From assembly GCF_009760405.1 (NCBI RefSeq), contig NZ_WRPP01000001.1:248001-312000 (forward strand): a stretch of 64,000 nt of DNA, in the 5' to 3' direction. Source of the DNA: Nocardia terrae (GTDB taxonomy: Bacteria > Actinomycetota > Actinomycetes > Mycobacteriales > Mycobacteriaceae). Positions 1-8,090 of this stretch are shown here, one piece after another. How positions within the stretch are numbered: the stretch's first letter is position 1; every line of letters starts with the position of its first letter. The position numbers and the translations under genes were made by a program. The notes below the pieces were generated by a model that worked only from the letters and a program-made list of their open reading frames with translations, did no database searches and was not told where the DNA came from.

Positions 1-158
1 GTCACGGAATTGCGGACGGCGAGCAGCTCGTCCAACTGCTGGGACGTGGAGGCGTCGATGTCCGGGTCCGCGGGGGTGGCCATGGCCTGGGAGGGCAGGA
101 GTGCCACGCCGAAAACGAGCGTGACCAGCAGCAGTAGAACCCGGGTGACTGTGCGCAA
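1..158 (-). CDS. Secreted protein, N-terminal fragment (runs off window)
   Basis: Only about 52 codons are visible. The reading begins at TTG (156-158) behind GGAGGGG at 161-167. It encodes a basic start (LRTVTR), a hydrophobic core rich in Leu and Val, and a likely signal-peptidase site near SQAMA, followed by an acidic stretch (TPADPDIDAS). This is a classical Sec signal peptide. No ATG or GTG in frame fits the ribosome site better. The mature domain lies outside the window, so no function can be given. Confidence 0.7.
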   Translation of the reverse strand, partial: MRTVTRVLLLLVTLVFGVALLPSQAMATPADPDIDASTSQQLDELLAVRNSV

Positions 159-259
159 AACCCCTCCATCAGAACGAGACGTGCAGATCGAACCTAACAC
201 CGAATTTCTGTCCCAGACAATCCTTCCCCTGGTGTGAATCCCTGCGTAAGCTCCGCGGC

Positions 260-1003
260 ATGATCGCGACACAGGCACCGCTGAAGCGCATCGCGGAGTT
301 GCTCGACCTCGAATCTACCGTCGTCGACGGCTATCTGGATGTGCTCGGGACGGACACGCCGCCCATCAAGGGGATCGGCCAGGCCGCCATGCGGGTGCCG
401 CTGGTGTCCCGGATCTACGAGCCCATCTGGCGGAACTTCTTCCGGCTGGCCATGGGAAGCAATGCGGTCGGCCTGCGCAAGGAGAAGCAGCGGGCGGTCG
501 ATTCGCTCGCGATCTCCGAAGGCGCTCTGGTGCTCGACGTCGGCTGCGGGCCGGGCCTGTTCACCCGGGCCTTCGGCCAGGCGGCGGGGGAGTCCGGGCT
601 GGCCATCGGCCTCGACGCCTCGCCCTCCATGCTGGCCGAGGCGGCCCGCACCAACGCGACCGGCTCGGTCGGATTCGTGCGCGGCGACGCGGGCCGACTG
701 CCCTTCGCCGACAAGACCTTCGACGCCGTGGCCTGCTTCTTCGCCCTGCACTTCTTCCCCGACGCCGAGGGCGCGCTCGCCGAGATCGCCCGGGTCGCCA
801 AGCCCGGCGGGCGGATCGCGGTGACCGCCCTCGCCCATCCGGAAATCGTCGACTTCCCGCTGTTCCGTCGCGTGTACGGGATCGGCGGCGCGCGCAGCCT
901 GGCCTATCACGTGGTGCCCGATCTGCTCGCCGCCGCGGGCTGTGAGATCACCGGCCGGAAGTCCTCCGGCGCGGTGCAATTCGTGACCGCCGTCAAGCGC
1001 TAG
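260..1003 (+). CDS. Class I SAM-dependent methyltransferase
   Basis: A 247-residue protein with a Rossmann methyltransferase core. Motif I (VLDVGCGPG) is at about residues 91-99, an acidic residue ends strand 2 (GLDAS), motif II lies at FDAVACFFALHFF, and motif III at VAKPGGRIAV. This is the Methyltransf_11/25 pattern; the acceptor substrate cannot be read from sequence. The N-terminal 70 residues form a helical extension. The gene starts about 100 bp from the divergent secreted-protein gene, and its stop overlaps the stop of the convergent TerD-AIM24 gene by four bases. Family assignment is firm; the substrate is unknown. Confidence 0.85.
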   Translation: MIATQAPLKRIAELLDLESTVVDGYLDVLGTDTPPIKGIGQAAMRVPLVSRIYEPIWRNFFRLAMGSNAVGLRKEKQRAVDSLAISEGALVLDVGCGPGLFTRAFGQAAGESGLAIGLDASPSMLAEAARTNATGSVGFVRGDAGRLPFADKTFDAVACFFALHFFPDAEGALAEIARVAKPGGRIAVTALAHPEIVDFPLFRRVYGIGGARSLAYHVVPDLLAAAGCEITGRKSSGAVQFVTAVKR

Positions 1004-2463
1004 CCGAGGATCCCGCCCAGCAGGCCCCCGGACTGCCCGGCCTCCTGGCCGCCGCCGGTACCGCCGATGAAGCCGCCCGGCGGCAGCTCGGAGGGCTGCA
1101 CGATGACGAAACCCTGCCCCGAGAACGACAGCGTCAGGCCCTCTCCGGTACTGCGGCCGATGAGCCGGCTGAACCCGAACGAGTCGTTGCGCTTGATCCC
1201 GGTCCGCAGGCTCGACGACCACGCCACCGCCGCCTGCGGATCGGCGTAGGTCGGCTGGTCCACATTGAGGACCACCGGCGACCCGTGCGTGGTGATCGCG
1301 ATGCGCCCGCGACCGGTGAACACGCAGTTGAAGAACCCCGCATTGCTCGCGTAACCGGCCGCGCCCTGCACCCTTTGGATGTTGTAGGACAGCGACGAAT
1401 CGAAGGCCAGCACATTCGCGCCGTTGATGGTCAGCCCGTCGGTGCCGTCCAGGTCCACGGTGTGCACATCGGCCGCGGCATTGGCCAGGAACAGATCCCC
1501 GTGCCCCGACACCTGCATGAGCGGCACGCCCTCACCGGTGAGCCGCTGCTGGATGGCCCGGCCGATACCCCCGGAGCCGAGCGCCTTGAAATGCAGATCG
1601 CCCTGATACGCCACCATCGATCCGGCCCGCGCCAAGGTCTCCCCGTTGACCTGGACGCGAATCATCTTGCTGCCCTGCTTCTGAATGCCGGGACCGTTGA
1701 CCTCGGCGTGATTCGGATGGAACAGCTCACTCTGCACGGGCGGAACTCCTTGTGGGGCTGCGATATTCGGCATCGTCGGCGCGGGCGGATGAAGCGGCGG
1801 CACGACGGTCCGCGGCGAGGTGGAGGGCGGGCTCGGCGGGAGGTGCCGACCCGGGGTGAATACCTCGGTCGTCGCGGTTCTGGACGACGGGAACGCTTGG
1901 GGCGGCTGCGGTGCCGACGTGGCGGGCTGCGGGGGAGTGACAGGCTGAGGCGGAGCGGGCGCGGGCTCGTCGTCGATGTTCACCCCGAAGGTCGCCGCCA
2001 GCCCCGCCAGCCCGTCGTCGTAGCCCTGCCCGACGGCCCGCACCTTCCATCCGTCACCGCGCCGGTAGATCTCGACGCACACCACGGCCGCCTCGGTGCT
2101 GAGCCGGTCCATCGGGAAAGTCAGTGTGCCCGCGGCGGATCCGATGGTGGCTGTCAGCGATCCAACTCCGGCGAACGTGGCGGGTCCGCTGCCGTCCAGG
2201 CTCGCGGTGATGGCGACCCGATCCACGTCGGCGGGCAGCGCGGAGGTCTGTACCTCGACCATGTCCCCGGCCCCGCGCCCGTGCCGGTAGACCACGCCCG
2301 GCGCGACCGGTTGGTTGAAGAACACGAAATCGCCGTCGGAGCGCACCCGTCCGTTCGTGCCCAGCAGCAGTGCTGATACGTCGACGGCGGCCGAGCAGGT
2401 GACGGTGACAGTCATGCGGTCGGCGGGCGCGGGCCGATTCTCCCCGCGGGCGAGGGTGGTCAC
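1000..2463 (-). CDS. TerD-domain / AIM24-domain fusion protein
   Basis: About 487 residues. The N-terminal half is a TerD domain: an LARGEN-type start, the segment ALLLGTNGRVRSDGDFVFFNQ, and the closing WKVRAVGQGYDDGLAGL signature. TerD domains bind calcium and belong to tellurite/stress-resistance systems. A Pro-rich linker of about 100 residues leads to a C-terminal AIM24 (DUF124) beta-rich domain with many Gly residues, ending in a Gly-rich tail. I chose GTG at 2461-2463 because TerD proteins begin close to the xxLxKGxN segment and an AGGGG-like site precedes it. The frame stays open upstream to 2562. It is probably a cytoplasmic stress protein. Confidence 0.8.
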   Translation of the reverse strand: MTTLARGENRPAPADRMTVTVTCSAAVDVSALLLGTNGRVRSDGDFVFFNQPVAPGVVYRHGRGAGDMVEVQTSALPADVDRVAITASLDGSGPATFAGVGSLTATIGSAAGTLTFPMDRLSTEAAVVCVEIYRRGDGWKVRAVGQGYDDGLAGLAATFGVNIDDEPAPAPPQPVTPPQPATSAPQPPQAFPSSRTATTEVFTPGRHLPPSPPSTSPRTVVPPLHPPAPTMPNIAAPQGVPPVQSELFHPNHAEVNGPGIQKQGSKMIRVQVNGETLARAGSMVAYQGDLHFKALGSGGIGRAIQQRLTGEGVPLMQVSGHGDLFLANAAADVHTVDLDGTDGLTINGANVLAFDSSLSYNIQRVQGAAGYASNAGFFNCVFTGRGRIAITTHGSPVVLNVDQPTYADPQAAVAWSSSLRTGIKRNDSFGFSRLIGRSTGEGLTLSFSGQGFVIVQPSELPPGGFIGGTGGGQEAGQSGGLLGGILG

Positions 2464-2577
2464 CGCGGCCCCTGATGGTCGGGGCAGACCTGTTCGCGCG
2501 AGAGACGATTCACGGGTTCCAGTGTGTCGAAAATCGGCGACTGCGGCCATCGGGGTCTTCACCCAAACTCGCGTGCC

Positions 2578-3204
2578 TCAGTCGGACGGATGCCGGAAGG
2601 CGAGCAGGGAAGGAATCAGGGTGGTAGCGAACGCCCGGATGCGCTGGGGCGGATAGTTTTCGGGCTCGGCCAGCACCAGTCGCCCCGCTTCCCAGAACAG
2701 TGCGTACATGGTCCGGGCGGTAAGTTCGACATCCACCGGTTCCTCGGAATTCGGCGGGACGATTTCCCGCACGAACACTTCCAGGGCCCCGATGAACGAT
2801 CGTCGGCCGCGTTCGAGTCGCCGCCGGAACGTCGGTGTGCTCGCGTCGACCAGCATGAACGCGGCGCGCCAGCGGTCGGGGGTGGTGCGTATCGCGGTGA
2901 GGAAGCCCTCGAGGCTGTCGGTGATCGCCCGTACCGGATCGCCGGTCGACGCGATCGGTACCGCGGCCGCCAATTGTGCCAGTGCCGCGGTCTCCTCGCG
3001 GTCGAGGCTGGCGCGCAGCAGGGCATCGGAGTCGGCGAACAATCCGTAGATGACCGGACGGCTGACCCCCGCCTCGCGCGCGACCGCATCGATGGACACC
3101 TTGTGCACGCCCTGCTCGACGATGACCCGCAACACCGCGTCGAGAAGCTGTTCGCGCCGCTGTTCGGGATCCATGCGCGGGGCATACGCGCGTCGTTCGG
3201 CCAT
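2578..3204 (-). CDS. TetR-family transcriptional regulator
   Basis: About 208 residues. The helix-turn-helix lies at QLLDAVLRVIVEQG...VSIDAVAREAGVSRPVIYGLF, the standard TetR DNA-binding domain. The C-terminal half is a helical ligand-binding region with no recognisable specificity. The start is the ATG at 3202-3204 (MAERRAYAPRM), preceded by GAGAGGTGG; the frame is open further upstream. It is divergent from the cytochrome P450 gene at 3311, and a perfect 30-bp palindrome sits between them. It is therefore probably the local repressor of both genes. Confidence 0.85.
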   Translation of the reverse strand: MAERRAYAPRMDPEQRREQLLDAVLRVIVEQGVHKVSIDAVAREAGVSRPVIYGLFADSDALLRASLDREETAALAQLAAAVPIASTGDPVRAITDSLEGFLTAIRTTPDRWRAAFMLVDASTPTFRRRLERGRRSFIGALEVFVREIVPPNSEEPVDVELTARTMYALFWEAGRLVLAEPENYPPQRIRAFATTLIPSLLAFRHPSD

Positions 3205-3264
3205 GGCGGCGGCCACCTCTCTGATCCGGCCCCGGTCTTGACAGGGGACATCGTCGAGCAAATA

Positions 3265-3294
3265 CTACAGTCACTGTAGCTACAGTGACTGTAG
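3265..3294. promoter_or_regulatory. Perfect 30-bp palindromic operator (TetR type)
   Basis: The left half is CTACAGTCACTGTAG and the right half is its exact reverse complement, with no spacer. Each 15-bp half is itself nearly symmetric (CTACAGT-C-ACTGTAG), so the site can be read as two adjacent operators. It lies between the divergent TetR gene and the P450 ribosome site and is the obvious binding site for that TetR protein. Confidence 0.85.
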
Positions 3295-3310
3295 CTTTTT
3301 GGAGGCTGTT

Positions 3311-4711
3311 GTGACGACCACCGAATCGCCAGGCCCGACCGGCTTTTTCGCCGGACTGCTGGATCCCGCGAACCGTGCCGACCCCTATCCGATCTACGAC
3401 CGCATGCTCGCGCACGGACCGGTGCGCCTCAATGGCGGCCCAGTGGTCGTGCTGACCTCGCACCGGGACTGCGCGACGGTGCTGCGGCATCCGGGCGCGG
3501 TGGTGGATCGCCGCCACGCCGCGATTCCGCTGGGGCCTACGCCCACCTACGACCTCGCCGGTGAGCGCGCCCGCGAGCTCGCGGGCGTCACCTCCTTCCT
3601 GTTCCGTGACGCGCCCGACCACACCCGGCTGCGGCGGCTGGTCGCCAAGGCGTTCACCCCGGCGGTGGTTCGCGGAATGGCGCCGCGCATCACCGCCATC
3701 GCCGAGGCCGCCCTGGACCGCGCCGCCGAGCGCGGACGGCTCGACATCGTCGCGGATCTGGCCTATCCGCTGCCGATCACGGTGATCTGCGAACTGCTCG
3801 GCGTGCCGCTCGAGGACGAACCGCGCCTGCGGGAGTGGTCCACCATGCTGGCCCGCACCCTGGACCCGGTCTCCGGGGCCGCCACCGAGCGACGGCCGGA
3901 TCCGGGCGAGCTGGTGCGCGCCAACAACGAATTGCACGACTACTTCGAACAATTGATCCGCGTACGGCGGGCGCGACCCGGTGCGGATCTGCTCACGGCG
4001 CTGCTCGCCGCCGAGGAGTCCGGGGACGCCCTCAGCCACGAGGAGGTCATCGCCACCTGCGGGCTGCTGCTCACCGCGGGCCACGAGACCACGGTCAACC
4101 TGATCTCCAACGCGGTGCTGGCGCTGCTGCGGCATCCCGCACACCTGGACACGCTGCACACCGCGCCGGAGTTCGCGGGACCCGTGGTCGAGGAGACCCT
4201 GCGCTACGATCCGCCGGTGCAACTGGTCCCGCGCGTGGCGAGCACACCGATCCCGTTGCCCGGAATCGATATCGCGCCCGGTGATTTCGTCGTCATGCTC
4301 ATCGCCGCCGCCAATCACGACCCGGCGGTCTTCCCCGACCCGTCCCGCTTCGACCCGACCCGGGAGTCCCGGCACCTGGCTTTCGGGCTCGGCCTGCACT
4401 TCTGCCTGGGCGCGCCGCTGGCCCGGCTCGAGGCGGACATCGCCCTGACCCGGTTCGCCCGGCGGGTGATCGCACCCCGGCTCGACTGCGCGCAACCGCC
4501 CTATCGGGAGCACGTCACGCTCCGCGGGCCCGCCTCGATCCCGTTGTCATACCGCGAGATCCGGCCGGGCTACCGCCGGTTCATGAGCGCGGCCAGGTCG
4601 GCGGTGTCGATGGTGCGCGAGCCACCCGCGAAAGCCAGTGCGGCATGGGACCGTTCGGCCGCCTCGGCATGGCCCGCACCGCACGCGTCGCTCACCATGA
4701 CGGGCAGGTAG
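3311..4711 (+). CDS. Cytochrome P450
   Basis: A soluble bacterial P450 of about 466 residues. The I-helix motif TAGHETT is near residue 255, the K-helix ExxR (EETLR) near 294, and the haem-thiolate loop FGLGLHFCLGAPLAR near 358 with its Cys. These are typical of monooxygenases fed by ferredoxin; the substrate is unknown. The start is GTG 3311, six bases after GGAGG; TTG 3299 is in frame but lies before that site. Normal family homology ends near PLSYREIRPGYRRF (about 4580). The frame then runs about 45 more codons across the 3' end of the convergent hydrolase gene. The tail is probably non-conserved read-through from a lost stop. Confidence 0.85.
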   Translation: MTTTESPGPTGFFAGLLDPANRADPYPIYDRMLAHGPVRLNGGPVVVLTSHRDCATVLRHPGAVVDRRHAAIPLGPTPTYDLAGERARELAGVTSFLFRDAPDHTRLRRLVAKAFTPAVVRGMAPRITAIAEAALDRAAERGRLDIVADLAYPLPITVICELLGVPLEDEPRLREWSTMLARTLDPVSGAATERRPDPGELVRANNELHDYFEQLIRVRRARPGADLLTALLAAEESGDALSHEEVIATCGLLLTAGHETTVNLISNAVLALLRHPAHLDTLHTAPEFAGPVVEETLRYDPPVQLVPRVASTPIPLPGIDIAPGDFVVMLIAAANHDPAVFPDPSRFDPTRESRHLAFGLGLHFCLGAPLARLEADIALTRFARRVIAPRLDCAQPPYREHVTLRGPASIPLSYREIRPGYRRFMSAARSAVSMVREPPAKASAAWDRSAASAWPAPHASLTMTGR

Positions 4712-5211
4712 CCCAGATCGATGCCGTGCCGGACGGTGGGCTCGATGCCGACCTCCATGGCGATTCCGGCCACGGCGAAGGAGCCGATTCCCAGGTCGCG
4801 CAGGGCGATATCGAGTGGCGTGCCCGCGAACGCCGACATGGTGATCTTGTCGAAGACGACCTCGTCCGGACCGGGGGAGAGCTCGGGCACGAGTTGGTAC
4901 TGCGGTGAACCTTGCGGAAACGAGGCCCGGACCTCGGCCGGATCGTCGACACGCTGCCACTCCATGGCCGTCCGCAGTTGCGAGATCCCCGCGGCGGCGG
5001 GCGGAATCGACATGTGCCGGGTGTAGAAGACGCGGAATCCGTTCACTCGCGCCGCATCCCGCAGCTCCAGGCACCGCTTCACGATGTGCTCGCCGTCCGC
5101 CAGCTGCCCGACGATGCCGACCTGCATGTCGTAGATCAGCAGCGCCATGCGGTCGGGGCGGCAAGCGTCCTCGACGGTCTGGGGAATGGTCAGTCCGTAG
5201 GCTTGTCGCAT
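4570..5211 (-). CDS. Isochorismatase-like hydrolase lacking the usual Cys
   Basis: About 213 residues of the isochorismatase/nicotinamidase alpha-beta fold. The Asp motif is LIYDMQVG and the Lys motif is FDKITMSAF. At the position of the nucleophilic Cys the segment reads AGIAMEVGIEPT, with Gly. Cys-dependent amidases need that residue; isochorismatases of the PhzD type do not. The protein is therefore either a vinyl-ether hydrolase-like enzyme or inactive. The start is ATG 5209-5211 with GTGAGG upstream, seven bases after the stop of the gene at 5219-5545, so the two form an operon. Its 3' end overlaps the P450 frame by 142 bp. Confidence 0.75.
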   Translation of the reverse strand: MRQAYGLTIPQTVEDACRPDRMALLIYDMQVGIVGQLADGEHIVKRCLELRDAARVNGFRVFYTRHMSIPPAAAGISQLRTAMEWQRVDDPAEVRASFPQGSPQYQLVPELSPGPDEVVFDKITMSAFAGTPLDIALRDLGIGSFAVAGIAMEVGIEPTVRHGIDLGYLPVMVSDACGAGHAEAAERSHAALAFAGGSRTIDTADLAALMNRR

Positions 5212-5218
5212 GTCGGCC

Positions 5219-5545
5219 TCACGCGGTGCGGTCGTAGGGTTCCGCGACATCCACCGAGGCATCCATCAGCGCCTCGATCGGCAGCGGCGCGGTCACGGGC
5301 ACATAGGTCCACTCCAGAAACCCCTTCTTGGTCAGCGGAAAATCGTTCACATACCTCTTGGCCTCCTCGACGCTGTCGACCTCGAACACGATGACCACCC
5401 CCGGTTCATCGGCTCGCGCATAGTTCTCCCGCACGATTCCCGCCTTCCACAGCCGCCACACATTGGCGACCTCTTCGGGCAGGAACGGGGTGATGGTCTC
5501 CAGCGTGACGCCGGGCTTGAAACTGTCGAATGTAATGACCTTCAT
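5219..5545 (-). CDS. Small dimeric alpha-beta barrel protein
   Basis: 108 residues starting MKVITFDSF. The predicted beta-alpha-beta pattern (VVIVFEVDSVEEAKRYVNDFPL, then LEWTYVPVTAPLPIEAL) matches YciI/muconolactone-isomerase-like small proteins. These often accompany oxidoreductases and HxlR regulators. It is the first gene of a two-gene operon with the isochorismatase-like hydrolase and is divergent from the HxlR regulator at 5616, which probably controls it. The precise reaction is unknown. Confidence 0.65.
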   Translation of the reverse strand: MKVITFDSFKPGVTLETITPFLPEEVANVWRLWKAGIVRENYARADEPGVVIVFEVDSVEEAKRYVNDFPLTKKGFLEWTYVPVTAPLPIEALMDASVDVAEPYDRTA

Positions 5546-5615
5546 GGGAATTCATGAAAGCCGGATGATTACAGTGTTACAAGAACGCACTTTTCGGTAA
5601 GTACCGGGAGGGAAT

Positions 5616-5954
5616 ATGGCTGCCAAGCGCTACAACTGCCCGGTCGAGGTGACCGTGGATCTGATCGGCGGCAAGTGGAAGCCGGTGATTCTGGCGCATC
5701 TCAAGGAGGGGGTGCGGCGGTATGGGGAGTTGCGCAGGCTCATGCCCGATACCAGTGAGAAGATGCTGATCCAGCAGTTGCGGGAGCTGGAAGCGGATGG
5801 GCTGGTGCGGCGCACGGTTTTTCCGACCGTGCCGCCGCAGGTCGAATACGACCTCAGCGACGAGGGCTGGAGTCTCGTCCCGGTGCTGACCGCGCTCTAC
5901 GAATGGGGTGAGAAGCGCGGCGCCCGTGCGGGTCTCGTCATCGAGAGCCCGTGA
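5616..5954 (+). CDS. HxlR-family winged-helix regulator
   Basis: 112 residues with the HxlR hallmarks: NCPVEVTVDLIGGKWKPVILAHLKEG at the N-terminus, RYGELRRLMPDTSEKMLIQQLRELEADGLV as the recognition region, and a wing ending in VEYDLSDEGWSLVPVLTALYEWGE. A conserved Cys sits at about residue 8, as in redox- or quinone-sensing members. The start is ATG 5616 behind GGGAGG. It is divergent from the 5545/5211 operon with about 70 bp between them and is its likely regulator. Confidence 0.85.
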   Translation: MAAKRYNCPVEVTVDLIGGKWKPVILAHLKEGVRRYGELRRLMPDTSEKMLIQQLRELEADGLVRRTVFPTVPPQVEYDLSDEGWSLVPVLTALYEWGEKRGARAGLVIESP

Positions 5955-5960
5955 CGACGG

Positions 5961-6134
5961 CTACGCCGCCTCTTTGCCGTCGATGCGATCCGCGCCCGGC
6001 ACGTCGGCCTCGTACATCTCGCGATGGATGGGGCAGCGGTACTTGGGCCCCCGCTTGTTGAAGGCGGGGTCGAGGCGCTGAGCGAACGTGAGGTTCTCGC
6101 GCCGCCAGCAATCGATGCACACCGGCTCCTTCAT
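5961..6134 (-). CDS. Small zinc-ribbon-like protein, 57 residues
   Basis: The peptide starts MKEPVCIDCWRRENLTF and contains KYRCPIHREMYEADV before the stop at 5961. CxxC followed by CxxH is a plausible single zinc site. The ATG at 6132-6134 has a very good GAGGAGG site six bases upstream, so translation is likely. Its stop lies seven bases from the stop of the convergent HxlR gene. No function is recognised. Confidence 0.65.
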   Translation of the reverse strand: MKEPVCIDCWRRENLTFAQRLDPAFNKRGPKYRCPIHREMYEADVPGADRIDGKEAA

Positions 6135-6242
6135 GGCGTCCTCCTCGGTTGTCGCTCGCGAAAGGTATGCGACAGAGGGATTCCCAGCGAAGGCTCGATT
6201 CGGATATAGGTTGTGGAACTCTTGCGTAACAGATGCGGCTAG

Positions 6243-6827
6243 TTAGCCGACCGGTCGGTTGTCTAGCAGGTGGTCGCGGGCCGCCTCGAGAATGCGCTCG
6301 GACAACTCGTCCCCGGCGGCCGCCCGCGACAACATGAGCGCCCCCGCCATCAATGCCAGCTCCACCAGCGACTCGTCCTCGGCGTCACGTTCGCCCAGCT
6401 CATCGAGCTGGCCGACCATGTCGTGCAGTCCCTTCAGATACGACTCCCGCAGCGCGCTGTCGGTCTCGGTCCGCGCCACATCCCCCGCGAGCGCGGCGAT
6501 TCCGCACCCCTGCGACGCCGCATCCCGATGCTTGACCGACAGATACCGCTCGAGAAATGTCCGCCGCGCCGTCGCCGCGTCGGGCGACGCCGCGCGAATC
6601 CGCTCGCGTTCGGCGGTCTTCTCGTCGCAGGCCGCGGTGCACGCCTGCGCGACCAGGTCCTCCTTGGACTTGAAGTGCCGATAGAACCCGCCGTGGGTGA
6701 GCCCGGCCGCGGCCATCACCTCGGGCACGGTCACGCCGCTCACCCCGCGCCGGCGGACCAGCGCCGCGGCCGCGTCCAGCACCTCCTGGCGATGCGTCTC
6801 GGCCTGAGCTCGGGTGGCTCGGGGCAT
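6243..6827 (-). CDS. TetR-family regulator of the adjacent SDR/tautomerase genes
   Basis: About 194 residues. The DNA-binding domain is HRQEVLDAAAALVRRRGVSG...EVMAAAGLTHGGFYRHFKSKEDL. The C-terminal part has the Cys/Gly-containing segment ASQGCGIAALAGDVAR typical of the TetR_C group seen with NemR/AcrR-like repressors. The start is ATG 6825-6827 (MPRATRAQ) behind CGAGG; the frame is open to 6887 but runs into the operators. It is divergent from the SDR gene with two similar inverted repeats between, so it probably represses itself and 6937-8090. Confidence 0.85.
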   Translation of the reverse strand: MPRATRAQAETHRQEVLDAAAALVRRRGVSGVTVPEVMAAAGLTHGGFYRHFKSKEDLVAQACTAACDEKTAERERIRAASPDAATARRTFLERYLSVKHRDAASQGCGIAALAGDVARTETDSALRESYLKGLHDMVGQLDELGERDAEDESLVELALMAGALMLSRAAAGDELSERILEAARDHLLDNRPVG

Positions 6828-6873
6828 GTCGATCCTCGCCTCTCGGTCGGGAACTCGGTCTTGCCTCCCAGCA

Positions 6874-6893
6874 TAGATGATGCTCATAATCTA
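6874..6893. promoter_or_regulatory. TetR-type operator 1
   Basis: TAGATGATGCTCATAATCTA is an inverted repeat of 9-bp arms with one mismatch and a 2-bp centre. A similar sequence follows 25 bp away. It lies between the divergent TetR and SDR genes. Confidence 0.7.
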
Positions 6894-6898
6894 ATCGA

Positions 6899-6918
6899 TA
6901 GATGACGGCCATAATCTA
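6899..6918. promoter_or_regulatory. TetR-type operator 2
   Basis: TAGATGACGGCCATAATCTA is the second copy, with two mismatches between its arms. Its centre is 25 bp from operator 1. It ends six bases before the GGGAGG ribosome site of the SDR gene, so a bound repressor would block the promoter. Confidence 0.68.
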
Positions 6919-6936
6919 AATCTGGGAGGCATCGGC

Positions 6937-7635
6937 ATGACCGAGATCGATGGCGCGGTAGCCCTGGTCACCGGCGGGCAGCGGGGTCTGGGCAAGGCAT
7001 TCGCGGACGAACTGCTGCGCGGCGGAGCGAGCAAGGTCTACGTCACCGCGCGCAACCCGATACCGAGCGACGACCCCCGGGTGGTGCCGCTCGCGCTCGA
7101 GGTCACCGATTCCGAGTCCGTCGCGGCGCTCGCGGCGGCGGCCCCCGATGTCACGATCCTCATCAACAACGCCGGCGTGCTGCACCCGTCACCGCTGCTG
7201 AGCGCCGATATCGACGAGGTGCGAGCCACTTTCGAGACCAATGTCTTCGGCCCGCTGCGCATCGCGCAGACCTTCGCGCCGATTCTGGCCGCGAATGGTG
7301 GTGGGGCGCTGGTGGATATCCATTCGGTGTTGTCGTGGATCGCCGGCGCCGCGGCCTACGGGGCGTCGAAGGCGGCGTTCTGGTCGCTGACCAACTCGCT
7401 GCGGCTGGAACTCGCCGGGCAGGGGACGCAGGTGGTCGGCGTGCACCTCGGCTTCGCCGACACCGACATGGTGAAAGGGATCAGCGCCGACAAGATCAGC
7501 CCCGCCGCGGTCGCCGAGGCCGTCGTCACCGCGGTGGCCAAGGGCGAGAACGAAGTTCTCGTCGACGACATGACCCGGCAGGTGAAGGCGGCCCTGTCGG
7601 GACCCGTCGAGAACCTCGCCGTCCGAATCCGCTGA
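6937..7635 (+). CDS. Short-chain dehydrogenase/reductase (classical SDR)
   Basis: 232 residues. The cofactor motif TGGQRGLG is at about residues 12-19, NNAG at 78-81, and the catalytic region has Ser at 130/133, Tyr 141 and Lys 145 in AAYGASK. Residues after strand 2 (VTARNPIPSDDP) suggest NADP(H) over NAD(H). The GGGAGG site is well placed before ATG 6937. It is the first gene of an operon with the tautomerase at 7668 under the divergent TetR regulator. The substrate is unknown. Confidence 0.88.
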   Translation: MTEIDGAVALVTGGQRGLGKAFADELLRGGASKVYVTARNPIPSDDPRVVPLALEVTDSESVAALAAAAPDVTILINNAGVLHPSPLLSADIDEVRATFETNVFGPLRIAQTFAPILAANGGGALVDIHSVLSWIAGAAAYGASKAAFWSLTNSLRLELAGQGTQVVGVHLGFADTDMVKGISADKISPAAVAEAVVTAVAKGENEVLVDDMTRQVKAALSGPVENLAVRIR

Positions 7636-7667
7636 GCCGGACCTCGTAGCGAACCAGGAGATCACCA

Positions 7668-8090
7668 ATGCCGTTGTGGCACATCTACCATCCCGCCGAC
7701 ACCTACACCGACCAGGACAAGCAGGACTTCGCGGCCGATATCACCGAGATCTACACCCGCGTCGGCCTCCCGGCGTTCTACGTGGTCGTGCAGTTCCACG
7801 AAATGCCCGCCGACTCGGTCTTCGTGGGCGGCAAGCCATCCGGCGAGACGGTCCGGGTGGTCGTCAAACACCTGGCCCGCCACCTCGACGACCCCGAACG
7901 CCGCAAACGCATGACCGAGTACATCGACACCGTCATGCGCCCCTACACCGGCGATCGCGGCCTGCACCTCGAATTCCATATCGAGGACACCCCGCGCGAC
8001 CAGTGGATGATCGCGGGTCTCTGGCCGCCCGCCCAGGGCAGCGACGCCGAAAAGGCGTGGGCGCAGGCGAACCGGCCTATCCCGTACTGA
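7668..8090 (+). CDS. Tautomerase-superfamily protein (cis-CaaD-like)
   Basis: 140 residues starting MPLWHIYHPADTYT, so processing exposes the catalytic Pro-1 that defines the superfamily. The length and segments (DITEIYTRVGLPAFYVVVQFHEM, VVVKHLARHL) fit the longer Tautomerase_3 / cis-3-chloroacrylic acid dehalogenase-like group rather than the 62-residue oxalocrotonate tautomerases. It follows the SDR gene by 32 bp with an AGGAG site and is probably co-transcribed. Its 3' end overlaps the convergent GT87 gene by 14 bp. Confidence 0.8.
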   Translation: MPLWHIYHPADTYTDQDKQDFAADITEIYTRVGLPAFYVVVQFHEMPADSVFVGGKPSGETVRVVVKHLARHLDDPERRKRMTEYIDTVMRPYTGDRGLHLEFHIEDTPRDQWMIAGLWPPAQGSDAEKAWAQANRPIPY

